This document shows positions 7,247 through 15,053 of a stretch of DNA of 64,000 nucleotides, one piece after another; positions within the stretch are counted from its first letter, which is position 1; each line of letters begins with the position of its first letter. This stretch comes from Brevinema_A sp051647245 (GTDB lineage: Bacteria > Spirochaetota > Brevinematia > Brevinematales > Brevinemataceae), in assembly GCA_051647245.1 (NCBI GenBank), contig JBOFDS010000011.1, forward strand, positions 469,011 to 533,010. The letters run 5' to 3'. The translations under genes and the position numbers were made by a program. The notes under the pieces are model-generated. The model was not told the origin of the DNA. It worked only from the letters and a program-made list of their open reading frames with translations, and did not search any database.

Positions 7247-10200
7247 CTATAGATTTTTCTTTTGTTTCCAGAGTTGTTCTACTTCTTTTAAGCTCAATCT
7301 TTTTTCTTCAGGGTTATCTGAACTCGCAATAAAGTGTTTCTCGCCTAGAATATTAATATGGTATTTTAGGATTTGATTCATTTTACTAACTGTTACACTA
7401 TACTTTTGATTTTGATCATGTGTCATTAAAACAGTTTGAATAGCACTCTGATTGGTAGACCAATATCCTTCTATATGAGTAAGAGATTTGCCCAGAACAA
7501 TAAAAGGAGATAGAGCATTCATCGTTAGATAGTCATTTTTATAGATTGAAAAGATAAATTGAGCTGGTTCGGAAGGTTCAGGCAAGAAGTTATAATGAAA
7601 CGAATAAACAGGCACTGTAAAAAACTTACCCTTTACATTTCTAAAAAGATCAAGGCGGACAATATCGCCAGAGTCAATAGCTGCTTTACGTCTATCAGAA
7701 CTAATCTTAGGTAATTGCAATGCGCTACTCGCAGAATCATATATTTTGATGCGTCTGATTTTAGGAACTATTTTCTCACTACCATCCGATTTAGGGATAT
7801 TACTTGTTGGCATGTCAGGTGCATTTTCATTACTAAATGCCTCAGCCATCTTCCAATCAAATTTTTTAGCATGTTCTAAGATAGTATTATAAACACGTTG
7901 ATTGCGATTTTTGTCTATCATTTTATCTAAGATTTTTTTAACAGATTCTTCATTCCATTCTTTCTTATCAATCTCATGTAGACGGATTGTTTTAATCACT
8001 TTTCCATCAGATCTTCTAGACTTAATAGTTTCTTTATGCATTGCTCCTGTAACTTTTCGTTTTCCCATACGTGAAACAAAGACTTTATCGACGCTTTCTA
8101 TCGCATCTTTTGTGAAATTTTCCCATGGCTTTGGAATATCAAATCCAAATTTTTCAATATTATGGATGATATTATCGGTTGGCTTAATCCCTTGATTTTT
8201 ATAATGAGATGCTGTTGTAATGAGGCGTTCCCAATTCTTAATACTATCGCCAATTCCAGCAATCAAAATAGCATCAAGCGCGTGGTGTTTATGAGATTCT
8301 TCTCGATTCTTAGTCGCCATATTCCATAATTTACGAAGTGTCGTGGTAGCTCTACCTGCGATCGTTTGAACATATCCAAATTTTTGAGAACTAGGGCGAA
8401 TGCTTTTATCTATATGTTGACTTAAAGCCTTGGCAATATACCTAGTGTCGTTCAGGTGGCGACTTTTATATTCTTGTGACTTTCTCTCATCGAAATTTTC
8501 TAAGAGTAACCTTTCTTTTTTAGGATAGAGTAGGGTTTTGATACTCCTAATTCTGATCTTGTATTTTTCTAATTGATCATTCCCCTTGAGTTCTAGATAT
8601 TCAAAAGCAGTTTGGTTCCCTTTTTGTTGGTTTTCTGAAGAAAAGACTAATACTTTGTTCATAAGACTATCATCCCCTGATCGAGAAAGTGGTAAGATGT
8701 GATCAATCTCAACTCTATTAAATTGTAAATCTTCTATGCCGATTTGTCTTCCAGAATATACACACTGGCAATCTTGCTCTTTCCACAGACGATACATGAT
8801 AGAATTTTGGATATTATGTTCTTTAGACAGCTGATAATACTGTTCGTTTTTATCTCGATTAGCTTTCATTTCTTTATCTATCGCATCACGATCAGATTTG
8901 CTTTTTCCTAATCCACGAGCCAATTCGATATTAATCTGTTTGGGTTTACCATATAGTGAGATGAGCTTATTGATTAATAATCTACTTTGATTTAATGTTC
9001 TTCGCACGACAGGATTCGTAAAATTATCTTCATCAAATTTAGGGATATATTTACAGTCCTGAGAATCTCTATTGTTGAACGAATTTGGATAAACCTCTTC
9101 TAAGGCTTTATCATAGGTATATATTTCTTCAAGTTGCAAGTATGGTAATATCTGCCACATAGCTTGTAAACTATGCCCCATTGTTCCATCAAAAGAGAGA
9201 GAATCAAAAAGCGTTTCCCATATGTTGGATTCCCAATTTAGTTGATCTATCAAATCTTTGATAACTTTATCTTCTAATGTGTTAAAATTTTTAAATTCTT
9301 TAAGATATCCTATTACATATATAATCGCATCTAAAGTATGGATGTCGTCTTGTATGTTTTCCCAGAGATTATTTTCTTTTAAAACATGACTTAATTTTAT
9401 ATACGAAGAGAAATTTAGAGAGTTGACAATCTTTTTCATTTCTAAATTCATTAAGTATGTAACTTCTTCTTTTCCTTTATCATTTTCTCTTCTTATCGTT
9501 GCCACTTCAAGAATACTTTTTATTTGAGCTTCAGTTACTTTTTTGTCTTCTTTTGCTTTTTCAAAAGCTAAGTCAATAAGCTTTTTTCTTTTTTCTAAAG
9601 AAAGAGGTTCAGGGGAGTTATTTTCGCTAGTAGCAATTCTTAAATTATTAAGATCGTTCCATGCTCTGAATAGCGAAGCACTGATACTATCTTTAGGGGC
9701 TCTTCGATACTTGGGTTCTAATTCACATTTTGCGACTTTACTTTCAAAAGAAGGTAAGCCCTTACGATAATTAAAAATCTCAAGTAATTCGTTGACAAAT
9801 TCATCAGTAATAAGACTATTCCCTTTTTCTTTTTGGATCTCTAAAATGAGTCGTAATTCTTCTTCATTAAGATCTTGTTTGATGAGATGATTGTAATTAC
9901 TAAATTTATTTCTGATATTTTTATGAGCCAATCCATAGGTTTGATATAGATATTCTCCAATAGTTCTACTATTATTTGTTGCTTTACTTTCTTCAAAATC
10001 ATCTACAAGAATTTTCATCGCTTCGTTTGCTTTTCCTAACTCTTGGTCGACTGAGCCAGCATCTTTTCGTGAAGACTTGAACCCTCTTGCTTTTACAATA
10101 TGATAGATTACTCTAGATAGTTCTTTTGATTCTAAAGCTTCATCTAAAGCTTTGACACGTAGTTCCCAGATATTGCTTTCAAAAGGACTTTGAACATCTT

Positions 10201-10453
10201 GAGGATCAAAGATTAGCATATATTTTTTTAGCAATTCAACGGTTTTTTGCAATCTTACCCATCTGCGATATAGGCGTCTTCTTGTTAATCTAGCGGTTCT
10301 TCTTGGCTCTGCAAGAGATTTCCCATCTTTAGGGTTTTCGGCTGCGTCAAAAATACGTACTCCAGAGATAATTTCCTTGTTTTCTATATCTATACAAGCC
10401 CATCCAATAGAATTAGTTCCAAGATCTAACCCTAAAACATAATCTTTTTTCAT
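7247..10453 (-). CDS. cas9: RNA-guided endonuclease Cas9, compact type II-C
   Basis: With the start at 10453 (AGAGG six bases upstream; an ATG two codons earlier has no room for a ribosome-binding site) the protein is 1068 residues, in the size range of small II-C enzymes. RuvC-I is GLDLGTNSIGWA with Asp10. An Arg-rich bridge helix follows (PRRTARLTRRRLYRRW, ~52-67). RuvC-II is INIELARG with Glu510, the HNH motif is EIDHILPLSRSG with His585, and RuvC-III is HHALDAIL with His723 and Asp727. All nuclease residues are intact, so it should cut both strands of crRNA-matched DNA. The PAM cannot be read from the sequence. The tracrRNA promoter is divergent, directly upstream. Confidence 0.97.
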   Translation of the reverse strand: MKKDYVLGLDLGTNSIGWACIDIENKEIISGVRIFDAAENPKDGKSLAEPRRTARLTRRRLYRRWVRLQKTVELLKKYMLIFDPQDVQSPFESNIWELRVKALDEALESKELSRVIYHIVKARGFKSSRKDAGSVDQELGKANEAMKILVDDFEESKATNNSRTIGEYLYQTYGLAHKNIRNKFSNYNHLIKQDLNEEELRLILEIQKEKGNSLITDEFVNELLEIFNYRKGLPSFESKVAKCELEPKYRRAPKDSISASLFRAWNDLNNLRIATSENNSPEPLSLEKRKKLIDLAFEKAKEDKKVTEAQIKSILEVATIRRENDKGKEEVTYLMNLEMKKIVNSLNFSSYIKLSHVLKENNLWENIQDDIHTLDAIIYVIGYLKEFKNFNTLEDKVIKDLIDQLNWESNIWETLFDSLSFDGTMGHSLQAMWQILPYLQLEEIYTYDKALEEVYPNSFNNRDSQDCKYIPKFDEDNFTNPVVRRTLNQSRLLINKLISLYGKPKQINIELARGLGKSKSDRDAIDKEMKANRDKNEQYYQLSKEHNIQNSIMYRLWKEQDCQCVYSGRQIGIEDLQFNRVEIDHILPLSRSGDDSLMNKVLVFSSENQQKGNQTAFEYLELKGNDQLEKYKIRIRSIKTLLYPKKERLLLENFDERKSQEYKSRHLNDTRYIAKALSQHIDKSIRPSSQKFGYVQTIAGRATTTLRKLWNMATKNREESHKHHALDAILIAGIGDSIKNWERLITTASHYKNQGIKPTDNIIHNIEKFGFDIPKPWENFTKDAIESVDKVFVSRMGKRKVTGAMHKETIKSRRSDGKVIKTIRLHEIDKKEWNEESVKKILDKMIDKNRNQRVYNTILEHAKKFDWKMAEAFSNENAPDMPTSNIPKSDGSEKIVPKIRRIKIYDSASSALQLPKISSDRRKAAIDSGDIVRLDLFRNVKGKFFTVPVYSFHYNFLPEPSEPAQFIFSIYKNDYLTMNALSPFIVLGKSLTHIEGYWSTNQSAIQTVLMTHDQNQKYSVTVSKMNQILKYHINILGEKHFIASSDNPEEKRLSLKEVEQLWKQKKNL

Positions 10454-10490
10454 TCTCATCCTCTACTTATATTTTTTTCATCTAAAACAC

Positions 10491-10520
10491 TTGACATTGT
10501 ATCCAAATGCATTGTATAAT
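10491..10520 (+). promoter_or_regulatory. Promoter of the tracrRNA
   Basis: TTGACA (10491-10496), 18 nt, TATAAT (10515-10520). Initiation about 6-7 nt further on falls just where the anti-repeat begins. Confidence 0.8.
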
Positions 10521-10524
10521 AGTT

Positions 10525-10606
10525 TACCTAAAATAAACCGATTCCATAATAAGTAATCACATTATTGTGAATCGTAATTAGCTCCTCTCGAAGGAGCTTT
10601 TTTATA
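10525..10606 (+). ncRNA. Predicted tracrRNA of the II-C system
   Basis: The transcript would begin with TTACCTAAAATAAAC (10524-10538), an exact complement of repeat bases 13-27. A short mismatched bulge follows, then CCATAA, complementary to repeat bases 2-7: a 15-bp upper stem, a bulge and a 6-bp lower stem. Next come a TCACA/TGTGA hairpin (10557-10570) and a terminator hairpin AGCTCCT/AGGAGCT (10580-10598) with a T run. Size is about 80 nt. The gene is divergent from cas9. The match defines which strand of the array is functional. Confidence 0.88.
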
Positions 10607-10625
10607 TATATATATATATATATAT
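10603..10625. repeat. (TA)11 microsatellite
   Basis: Eleven uninterrupted TA units directly follow the tracrRNA terminator T run. From here to the next promoter at 10840 (about 215 nt) I see no ORF, RNA fold or remnant gene that I can support, only AT-rich sequence with two TGATCA palindromes near 10632 and 10657. Confidence 0.85.
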
Positions 10626-10839
10626 GATACTGATCAGTCATATTTAGCTTAGATTTTGATCATATGTGATGATCGGAAAAAAACACTTTAAATTTAGGAT
10701 TATCTGTCATGCGTTTCCAAGCAATCACTATATAAAAGATAATATTTCGGACCATTTTTAATAGTAGATAATACGAGCTTTGCTTTTAAGCTTTCTTTCA
10801 AATTCTCTTACGAGATTTAATATATTTTCTGTTATATTC

Positions 10840-10868
10840 TTGACAATCAACAACTTTTTCTTTATAAT
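10840..10868 (+). promoter_or_regulatory. Consensus promoter of the zinc-ribbon gene
   Basis: TTGACA (10840-10845), 17-nt spacer, TATAAT (10863-10868): a perfect sigma-70-type promoter about 55 nt upstream of the start codon at 10928. Confidence 0.85.
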
Positions 10869-10927
10869 ATTATTCTATGTAAAGAGTTTATACGTGAAAG
10901 TAGTGACTATATTTTGGAGGGTCAATA

Positions 10928-11656
10928 ATGAATCGCTTAACCCGCATTCGTAATATCATTCGCTGGCAGGAGTTGTACCAAAATAAAAGATCCATCTTAG
11001 CAATTTATGAAGATGATGAAACTAGATTAGAAAAGCTTAAAAATGATAGTCAATCTGGAATTGCCAATCAAGAACGTTTAGAGACACAACATAATGCATT
11101 AGCTGAGAAGATTGCATCAGAAGAAAGTCGTTTAGATGAGATTCTTAATAAGATCGAAATGATGGAAAAAGATCGTGATAACCTTAAAATGGCTCGTCAG
11201 ATCAAATCTTGGGAAAAAGATATGGAAAAATATTCTCAAGATCGTGAAATTCTCGAAGCTCAATTGTACTATGATAAGTCAAAAATCAGTGATACAGCTC
11301 AAGAACTTGAAACTGTTGGTCAGTCTTTATCTTCTTCTTCTGAGACTATTGTAGAATTAGAAAAATCTCTTACCGCAGTCAAAGCTGAAACTGCAAGTCA
11401 AATGAACAAAATCGAAACAGAAATGCTTACAATTTCTAAAGAATTTGATGCGCATTTTGCAGAATATTTTGAAAGATTACTCTTGAAAAATAAAGGTGTT
11501 GTCATGGCAGTTGTTGAAGATGATTCTTGTTCAGGATGTAATATCCTTCTTCCAACTTCTTACCATGGAGGGGATACCTTACAAGACTCCGAGGACTCTG
11601 CATTGCCACAATGTCCAAATTGTTTCCGTTATTTATATTACTCAGAAGATGTGTAA
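10928..11656 (+). CDS. Coiled-coil protein with C-terminal C4 zinc ribbon
   Basis: A 242-residue protein. Residues ~20-185 are almost entirely heptad-rich coiled coil. The last ~45 residues carry CSGC and, 30 residues later, CPNC, a C4 zinc ribbon (zf-RING_7 / DUF164 type). Proteins of this architecture occur widely in bacteria, and some bind RNA or assist flagellar assembly; which role applies here is not shown. The start follows TTGGAGGGTCAATA. It is a single-gene unit with its own consensus promoter and terminator. Confidence 0.8.
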   Translation: MNRLTRIRNIIRWQELYQNKRSILAIYEDDETRLEKLKNDSQSGIANQERLETQHNALAEKIASEESRLDEILNKIEMMEKDRDNLKMARQIKSWEKDMEKYSQDREILEAQLYYDKSKISDTAQELETVGQSLSSSSETIVELEKSLTAVKAETASQMNKIETEMLTISKEFDAHFAEYFERLLLKNKGVVMAVVEDDSCSGCNILLPTSYHGGDTLQDSEDSALPQCPNCFRYLYYSEDV

Positions 11657-11671
11657 TTCTTATTAAAACAA

Positions 11672-11697
11672 AAAACTCCCTGATATCAGGGAGTTTT
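11672..11697. terminator. Terminator of the zinc-ribbon gene and of the convergent lipoprotein gene
   Basis: A perfect 12-bp palindrome (AAAACTCCCTGA / TCAGGGAGTTTT) with A and T runs on either side, between two convergent genes. Confidence 0.8.
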
Positions 11698-11706
11698 TAT
11701 TTTTGT

Positions 11707-13827
11707 CTAAAATTTTAGTTTGAGATTTGCAAAGAATTCTTGTTTGCCAGGATCATAGTCCAAACCTAGATAAACTTCTTTACTATATAGGTACCAGCCC
11801 ATGATACCACTCGAAACAATAGCTCCAGCAATTGCCGTATACAGAGTTACTTGTGATGCGATACTGTATTGGTCGGCTTTGGCACGATGGGAGTTTTTTT
11901 CACTTGTTGAGATCCCGTTTGCTTGTGAGAGACTTCGGTATTCGTCGGAAAGTACCTGTGTATAGATACTTGCGCCGAGAATCCCTAGTGTGGCGATCCA
12001 TGAAACATAGGTTCCAATCAGGAGCCCTTTTTGATTTATGGCTTTATAAGAAGTTTCATAATTTTTAAATTCTACATCAAGATCAACTTTTGGTTTTTGC
12101 TCTGTCAAAGTGACACTCTTATAGAAAGAATTTCTATTACTGCTAAGATCACCCCTCGGATTTAATACTTCTACACGATATTTTTTGTTTAAGCTTAAAT
12201 TAGAAATTGTCAGCGGTGTCATTCCTCGGAATTGGGCATCCAAAAATACTTCTGTAGGGGTGGATGATTTGATTACAAGAGTTCCTGAATTATTTCGTTG
12301 TGCAAGGTTAAAATTTAATTTATTGATTTTATCAGGCTTTACATCGATCAATACTTCTTCTCTTTCGTATCCATCTTTGATAAATGTTACTCGATGCTCC
12401 CCAAGAGGTGCCGTCGGATAGGAAAGAGGAGTCTTGCCAATATAGAATCCATCAAGGTACACAAGTGTATCAGGTGGGTTTGTATCAACCGAAAGACGCG
12501 CATAAGGGCGATTAATAAAGGTAGCGTGAAATACTTTTAACCAAGATGACATTTCAGTAGCAATCCGATTTTCTTTGGTTCGAAGTCTTAGAGAGTTGCC
12601 ACCAGGTAGACCGGAATTAGTTTCAGCATCAGGTTTGTCCTCACGAAAATTCCCCGAATAAAGATCAAATTCTTCTTGAATGCGAGGAGCAATTTTTTCT
12701 TTCTCAAATGGTATTCGTAAAGACGCTTTTTTGAATGCATTAATGTCGTTTGTATCCATTCTTTGGATTCTTCGTAAAATCTTACTGAGAGCAGGAGGCT
12801 CTGTTTTGTTGTTGTTCACCCACCACTGTAAGCCAGAGCTTTGCATATCCGAAATCTGAAGACGAATATCCACATCTGGTGTCGCATAGGCATTAGCTTG
12901 AGCAGTTGTATAACTTCCTGTAATATGATACGTTAAATCAAAAGGCCTATCAGGGTAGCGACTTTTACGTTCCTCTTCAGCAATTTCTTCGGGCGTTGCT
13001 TCTTTATAATTAGGATCTTTTTTACGTTCTTCTTCTTGTTGACGCTTTTCTTCTCTCTTACGCTGTGCATCTTTTTTTCGCCAAGCAACAGGATCTTTTT
13101 GCCAACTCAAATAATCATTATAAGCCTCAATATCCTCATCAGTTGCACGCCGAATCTCAATAGGAATATAGCTGAGATAATTAATTAATTCTGGAAATTC
13201 TTCATATAAAAGAAGAAGCATATTAGTCGACGTAAGAACGTTACGTGTTTCTTCAACAAGATTGGTTAAGATTTCATTGGTTGTGGTCTGAAGGATTTCG
13301 TTGGATCGGTAGTTTGTGTACTCGTCTCCTGTTCTGAAAGTAACGTTTGTCTCCACACGGAAGTAATTCGTATTAGTTGTGAGACGGTAGTCGATTTGAG
13401 TTACTTGGACAGGGACTTCAATGAGATAGTTGCTAAGGTAACTAAAATAAGGCCTATGACGACCAGGATCAAGGTTTCTGAAGACATTTGTTTCGTTGGT
13501 GTCAGGTTTGACTACTTGCATCATATTTGAGAGTGATTCAGAGACGTAAAAAGGAAGATTGTCAATAGGAATATAAGCCAAAGTAGAACGCATAGGCTCC
13601 AGCATCCCCTCAATCACATCTGGAATAGCTCCACGAAGGTAGTTATCATTTGTGTTACGAGGCGTCAAATCAGCAAAAGGATGCACAACAATAGATAATT
13701 TTTTTGGGAAAGTCTTCACAATCTCATTTTCGAGACGATTTCGATATTGAATTTCTTCTTTGACAGGTAGTTTGGCACAGGATACAGCAAGTAAAAATAA
13801 AAAACTAATGATTTTTTTCTGAGGCAT
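11707..13827 (-). CDS. PEGA-domain lipoprotein
   Basis: A 706-residue lipoprotein: a short signal ends at a lipobox (LAVSCAK, Cys ~17). Residues ~120-210 are rich in Asn-Thr pairs (NTNYFRVETN, TTTNEILTN). A charged Lys/Arg/Glu stretch lies at ~245-290. Two PEGA domains occur at ~460-580 (VDTNPPDTLVYLDGFYIG and STPTEVFLDAQFRG), and two membrane helices near the C-terminus. PEGA domains are surface beta modules, often found on envelope proteins. The gene is monocistronic. Its Asn-Thr region resembles the repeats of the protein at 33673-36921. Exact function is unknown. Confidence 0.8.
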   Translation of the reverse strand: MPQKKIISFLFLLAVSCAKLPVKEEIQYRNRLENEIVKTFPKKLSIVVHPFADLTPRNTNDNYLRGAIPDVIEGMLEPMRSTLAYIPIDNLPFYVSESLSNMMQVVKPDTNETNVFRNLDPGRHRPYFSYLSNYLIEVPVQVTQIDYRLTTNTNYFRVETNVTFRTGDEYTNYRSNEILQTTTNEILTNLVEETRNVLTSTNMLLLLYEEFPELINYLSYIPIEIRRATDEDIEAYNDYLSWQKDPVAWRKKDAQRKREEKRQQEEERKKDPNYKEATPEEIAEEERKSRYPDRPFDLTYHITGSYTTAQANAYATPDVDIRLQISDMQSSGLQWWVNNNKTEPPALSKILRRIQRMDTNDINAFKKASLRIPFEKEKIAPRIQEEFDLYSGNFREDKPDAETNSGLPGGNSLRLRTKENRIATEMSSWLKVFHATFINRPYARLSVDTNPPDTLVYLDGFYIGKTPLSYPTAPLGEHRVTFIKDGYEREEVLIDVKPDKINKLNFNLAQRNNSGTLVIKSSTPTEVFLDAQFRGMTPLTISNLSLNKKYRVEVLNPRGDLSSNRNSFYKSVTLTEQKPKVDLDVEFKNYETSYKAINQKGLLIGTYVSWIATLGILGASIYTQVLSDEYRSLSQANGISTSEKNSHRAKADQYSIASQVTLYTAIAGAIVSSGIMGWYLYSKEVYLGLDYDPGKQEFFANLKLKF

Positions 13828-13877
13828 AGTCTTATTATACTAGTTTCGCTAGTTTTTTTCAATAAATTACAACAAAA

Positions 13878-13902
13878 AATCCACCCTTTAAGAGGTGGAC
13901 TT
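13878..13902 (-). terminator. Terminator of the gene at 13914
   Basis: CCACCcttTAAGAGGTGG-type hairpin. Read on the minus strand the stem ends in a T run. It lies 12 nt past the stop at 13914. Confidence 0.7.
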
Positions 13903-13913
13903 TATTTTTAATT

Positions 13914-14273
13914 TTAAGCAATGAATGTTTTACTAAGCCTATTGTTAATAGTAAGCTCTGCAAAAAATATATCACGTCGGTGAAAAGGATTGTAAGAAAA
14001 TTCTAAATGATCTGGATACACCGAAAGATCTACAATCAAACCAAATAACGCCGCATAACGAAAAATTTCATTAATATCATGATGAGAATAACTACAGTAT
14101 TTGATCCCAAATTCTTCAGCACATTCTTTGTGTGTGTAAGAAATACTTACTTTTTCAGAGGATTGATAGCCATTAGGGTAGCTGTGTTGAGCTCTTTCTG
14201 CTAGAAGTCGAAGGGTACGTGCAATAGAAATGTGCGAATAAAGACCATAATATTGAAGACATTTATCTAGCAT
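13914..14273 (-). CDS. Small protein of unknown function
   Basis: 119 residues, soluble, with no signal peptide or membrane segment. The start is supported by TTAGGAGCTTTCC just upstream. The sequence is rich in Tyr and His (KYCSYSHHDINEIFRYAALFG) and the middle could form helical, helix-turn-helix-like segments, but I do not recognise a family. It stands alone, divergent from cutC, with its own terminator. Confidence 0.65.
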   Translation of the reverse strand: MLDKCLQYYGLYSHISIARTLRLLAERAQHSYPNGYQSSEKVSISYTHKECAEEFGIKYCSYSHHDINEIFRYAALFGLIVDLSVYPDHLEFSYNPFHRRDIFFAELTINNRLSKTFIA

Positions 14274-14373
14274 GGAAAGCTCCTAAATTTTCTATAAAAT
14301 AAATTTTGTATCTTATTGTCCATATTTTTTGAATTTTTGTCAAAAAAATGAAAGATATTTTTTCTATTTTTTC

Positions 14374-14401
14374 TTGAAACTATCAAAAAATAAATTATAA
14401 T
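14374..14401 (+). promoter_or_regulatory. Promoter of cutC
   Basis: TTGAAA (14374-14379), 16 nt, TATAAT (14396-14401), 40 nt before the cutC start. Confidence 0.6.
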
Positions 14402-14441
14402 AAGATATAATAAACAAATTATTCAAAATAAGGAGTCCCTC

Positions 14442-15053
14442 ATGAGCTTACTTTTAGAATGTTGTGTGGAAAATTATTTCGGAGCGAAAGACGCTGAAGC
14501 AAGATCTGCAAATCGCATTGAACTATGTGACAATCTTGCTGTGGGTGGGACGACTCCTTCCCTTGCTACCATAGAATTCACACAAAAACATCTTTCTATT
14601 CCTCAGGCCGTGATTGTTCGTTCCCGAGGTGGGAATTTTGAATATGACACGATAGAGAGAGAGCTCATGTTTAGAGATATTGCACTTTGTGATCAAGTTG
14701 GTGTTTCGGGGATTGTGGTTGGTGCATTGAAGGGCAAAGAATTTGACAAAGACTTCATGGCGAAAGCGCGTGATCTTGCCAAAAATTCTCAGATCGTCTC
14801 CCATATGGCATTTGATTCGACAATTGATCTCAAAAAATCTCTCGATCTCTTGATAGAACTAGGATATGAAAGAGTCCTCACAAAAGGAGGACTCGGATCT
14901 GCGTCTGAAAATTTGGACAGTTTAAAAGAATTAATCAACTACGCTGCAGGACGAATTACTATTTTAGTGGGTGGTGGAGTAACAAAAGAAAATCTAAATT
15001 ATATCGCTGAATATACTGGAGCTGTCGAGCTTCATGGGCGGCTTATTGTTTAA
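14442..15053 (+). CDS. cutC: CutC family protein
   Basis: A 203-residue TIM-barrel CutC homologue. Motifs are LLECCVENYFGAKDAEARSANRIELCDNL at the start, then IVRSRGGNFEY, SHMAFDS, VLTKGG and a final VGGGVTKENL strand. The family was linked to copper tolerance in E. coli, but its real substrate is unsettled. A copper ATPase lies 11 kb away, with no operon link. The start follows ATAAGGAGTCCCTC. The reading frame overlaps the convergent uvrC by 11 nt. It is somewhat shorter than the ~240 residues of many homologues. Confidence 0.9.
   Translation: MSLLLECCVENYFGAKDAEARSANRIELCDNLAVGGTTPSLATIEFTQKHLSIPQAVIVRSRGGNFEYDTIERELMFRDIALCDQVGVSGIVVGALKGKEFDKDFMAKARDLAKNSQIVSHMAFDSTIDLKKSLDLLIELGYERVLTKGGLGSASENLDSLKELINYAAGRITILVGGGVTKENLNYIAEYTGAVELHGRLIV

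Noticed and set aside
10626..10839. Possible decayed gene or mobile element between tracrRNA and the zinc-ribbon gene
   Set aside because: No frame, terminal inverted repeat or recognisable motif; only AT-rich sequence with two TGATCA sites.
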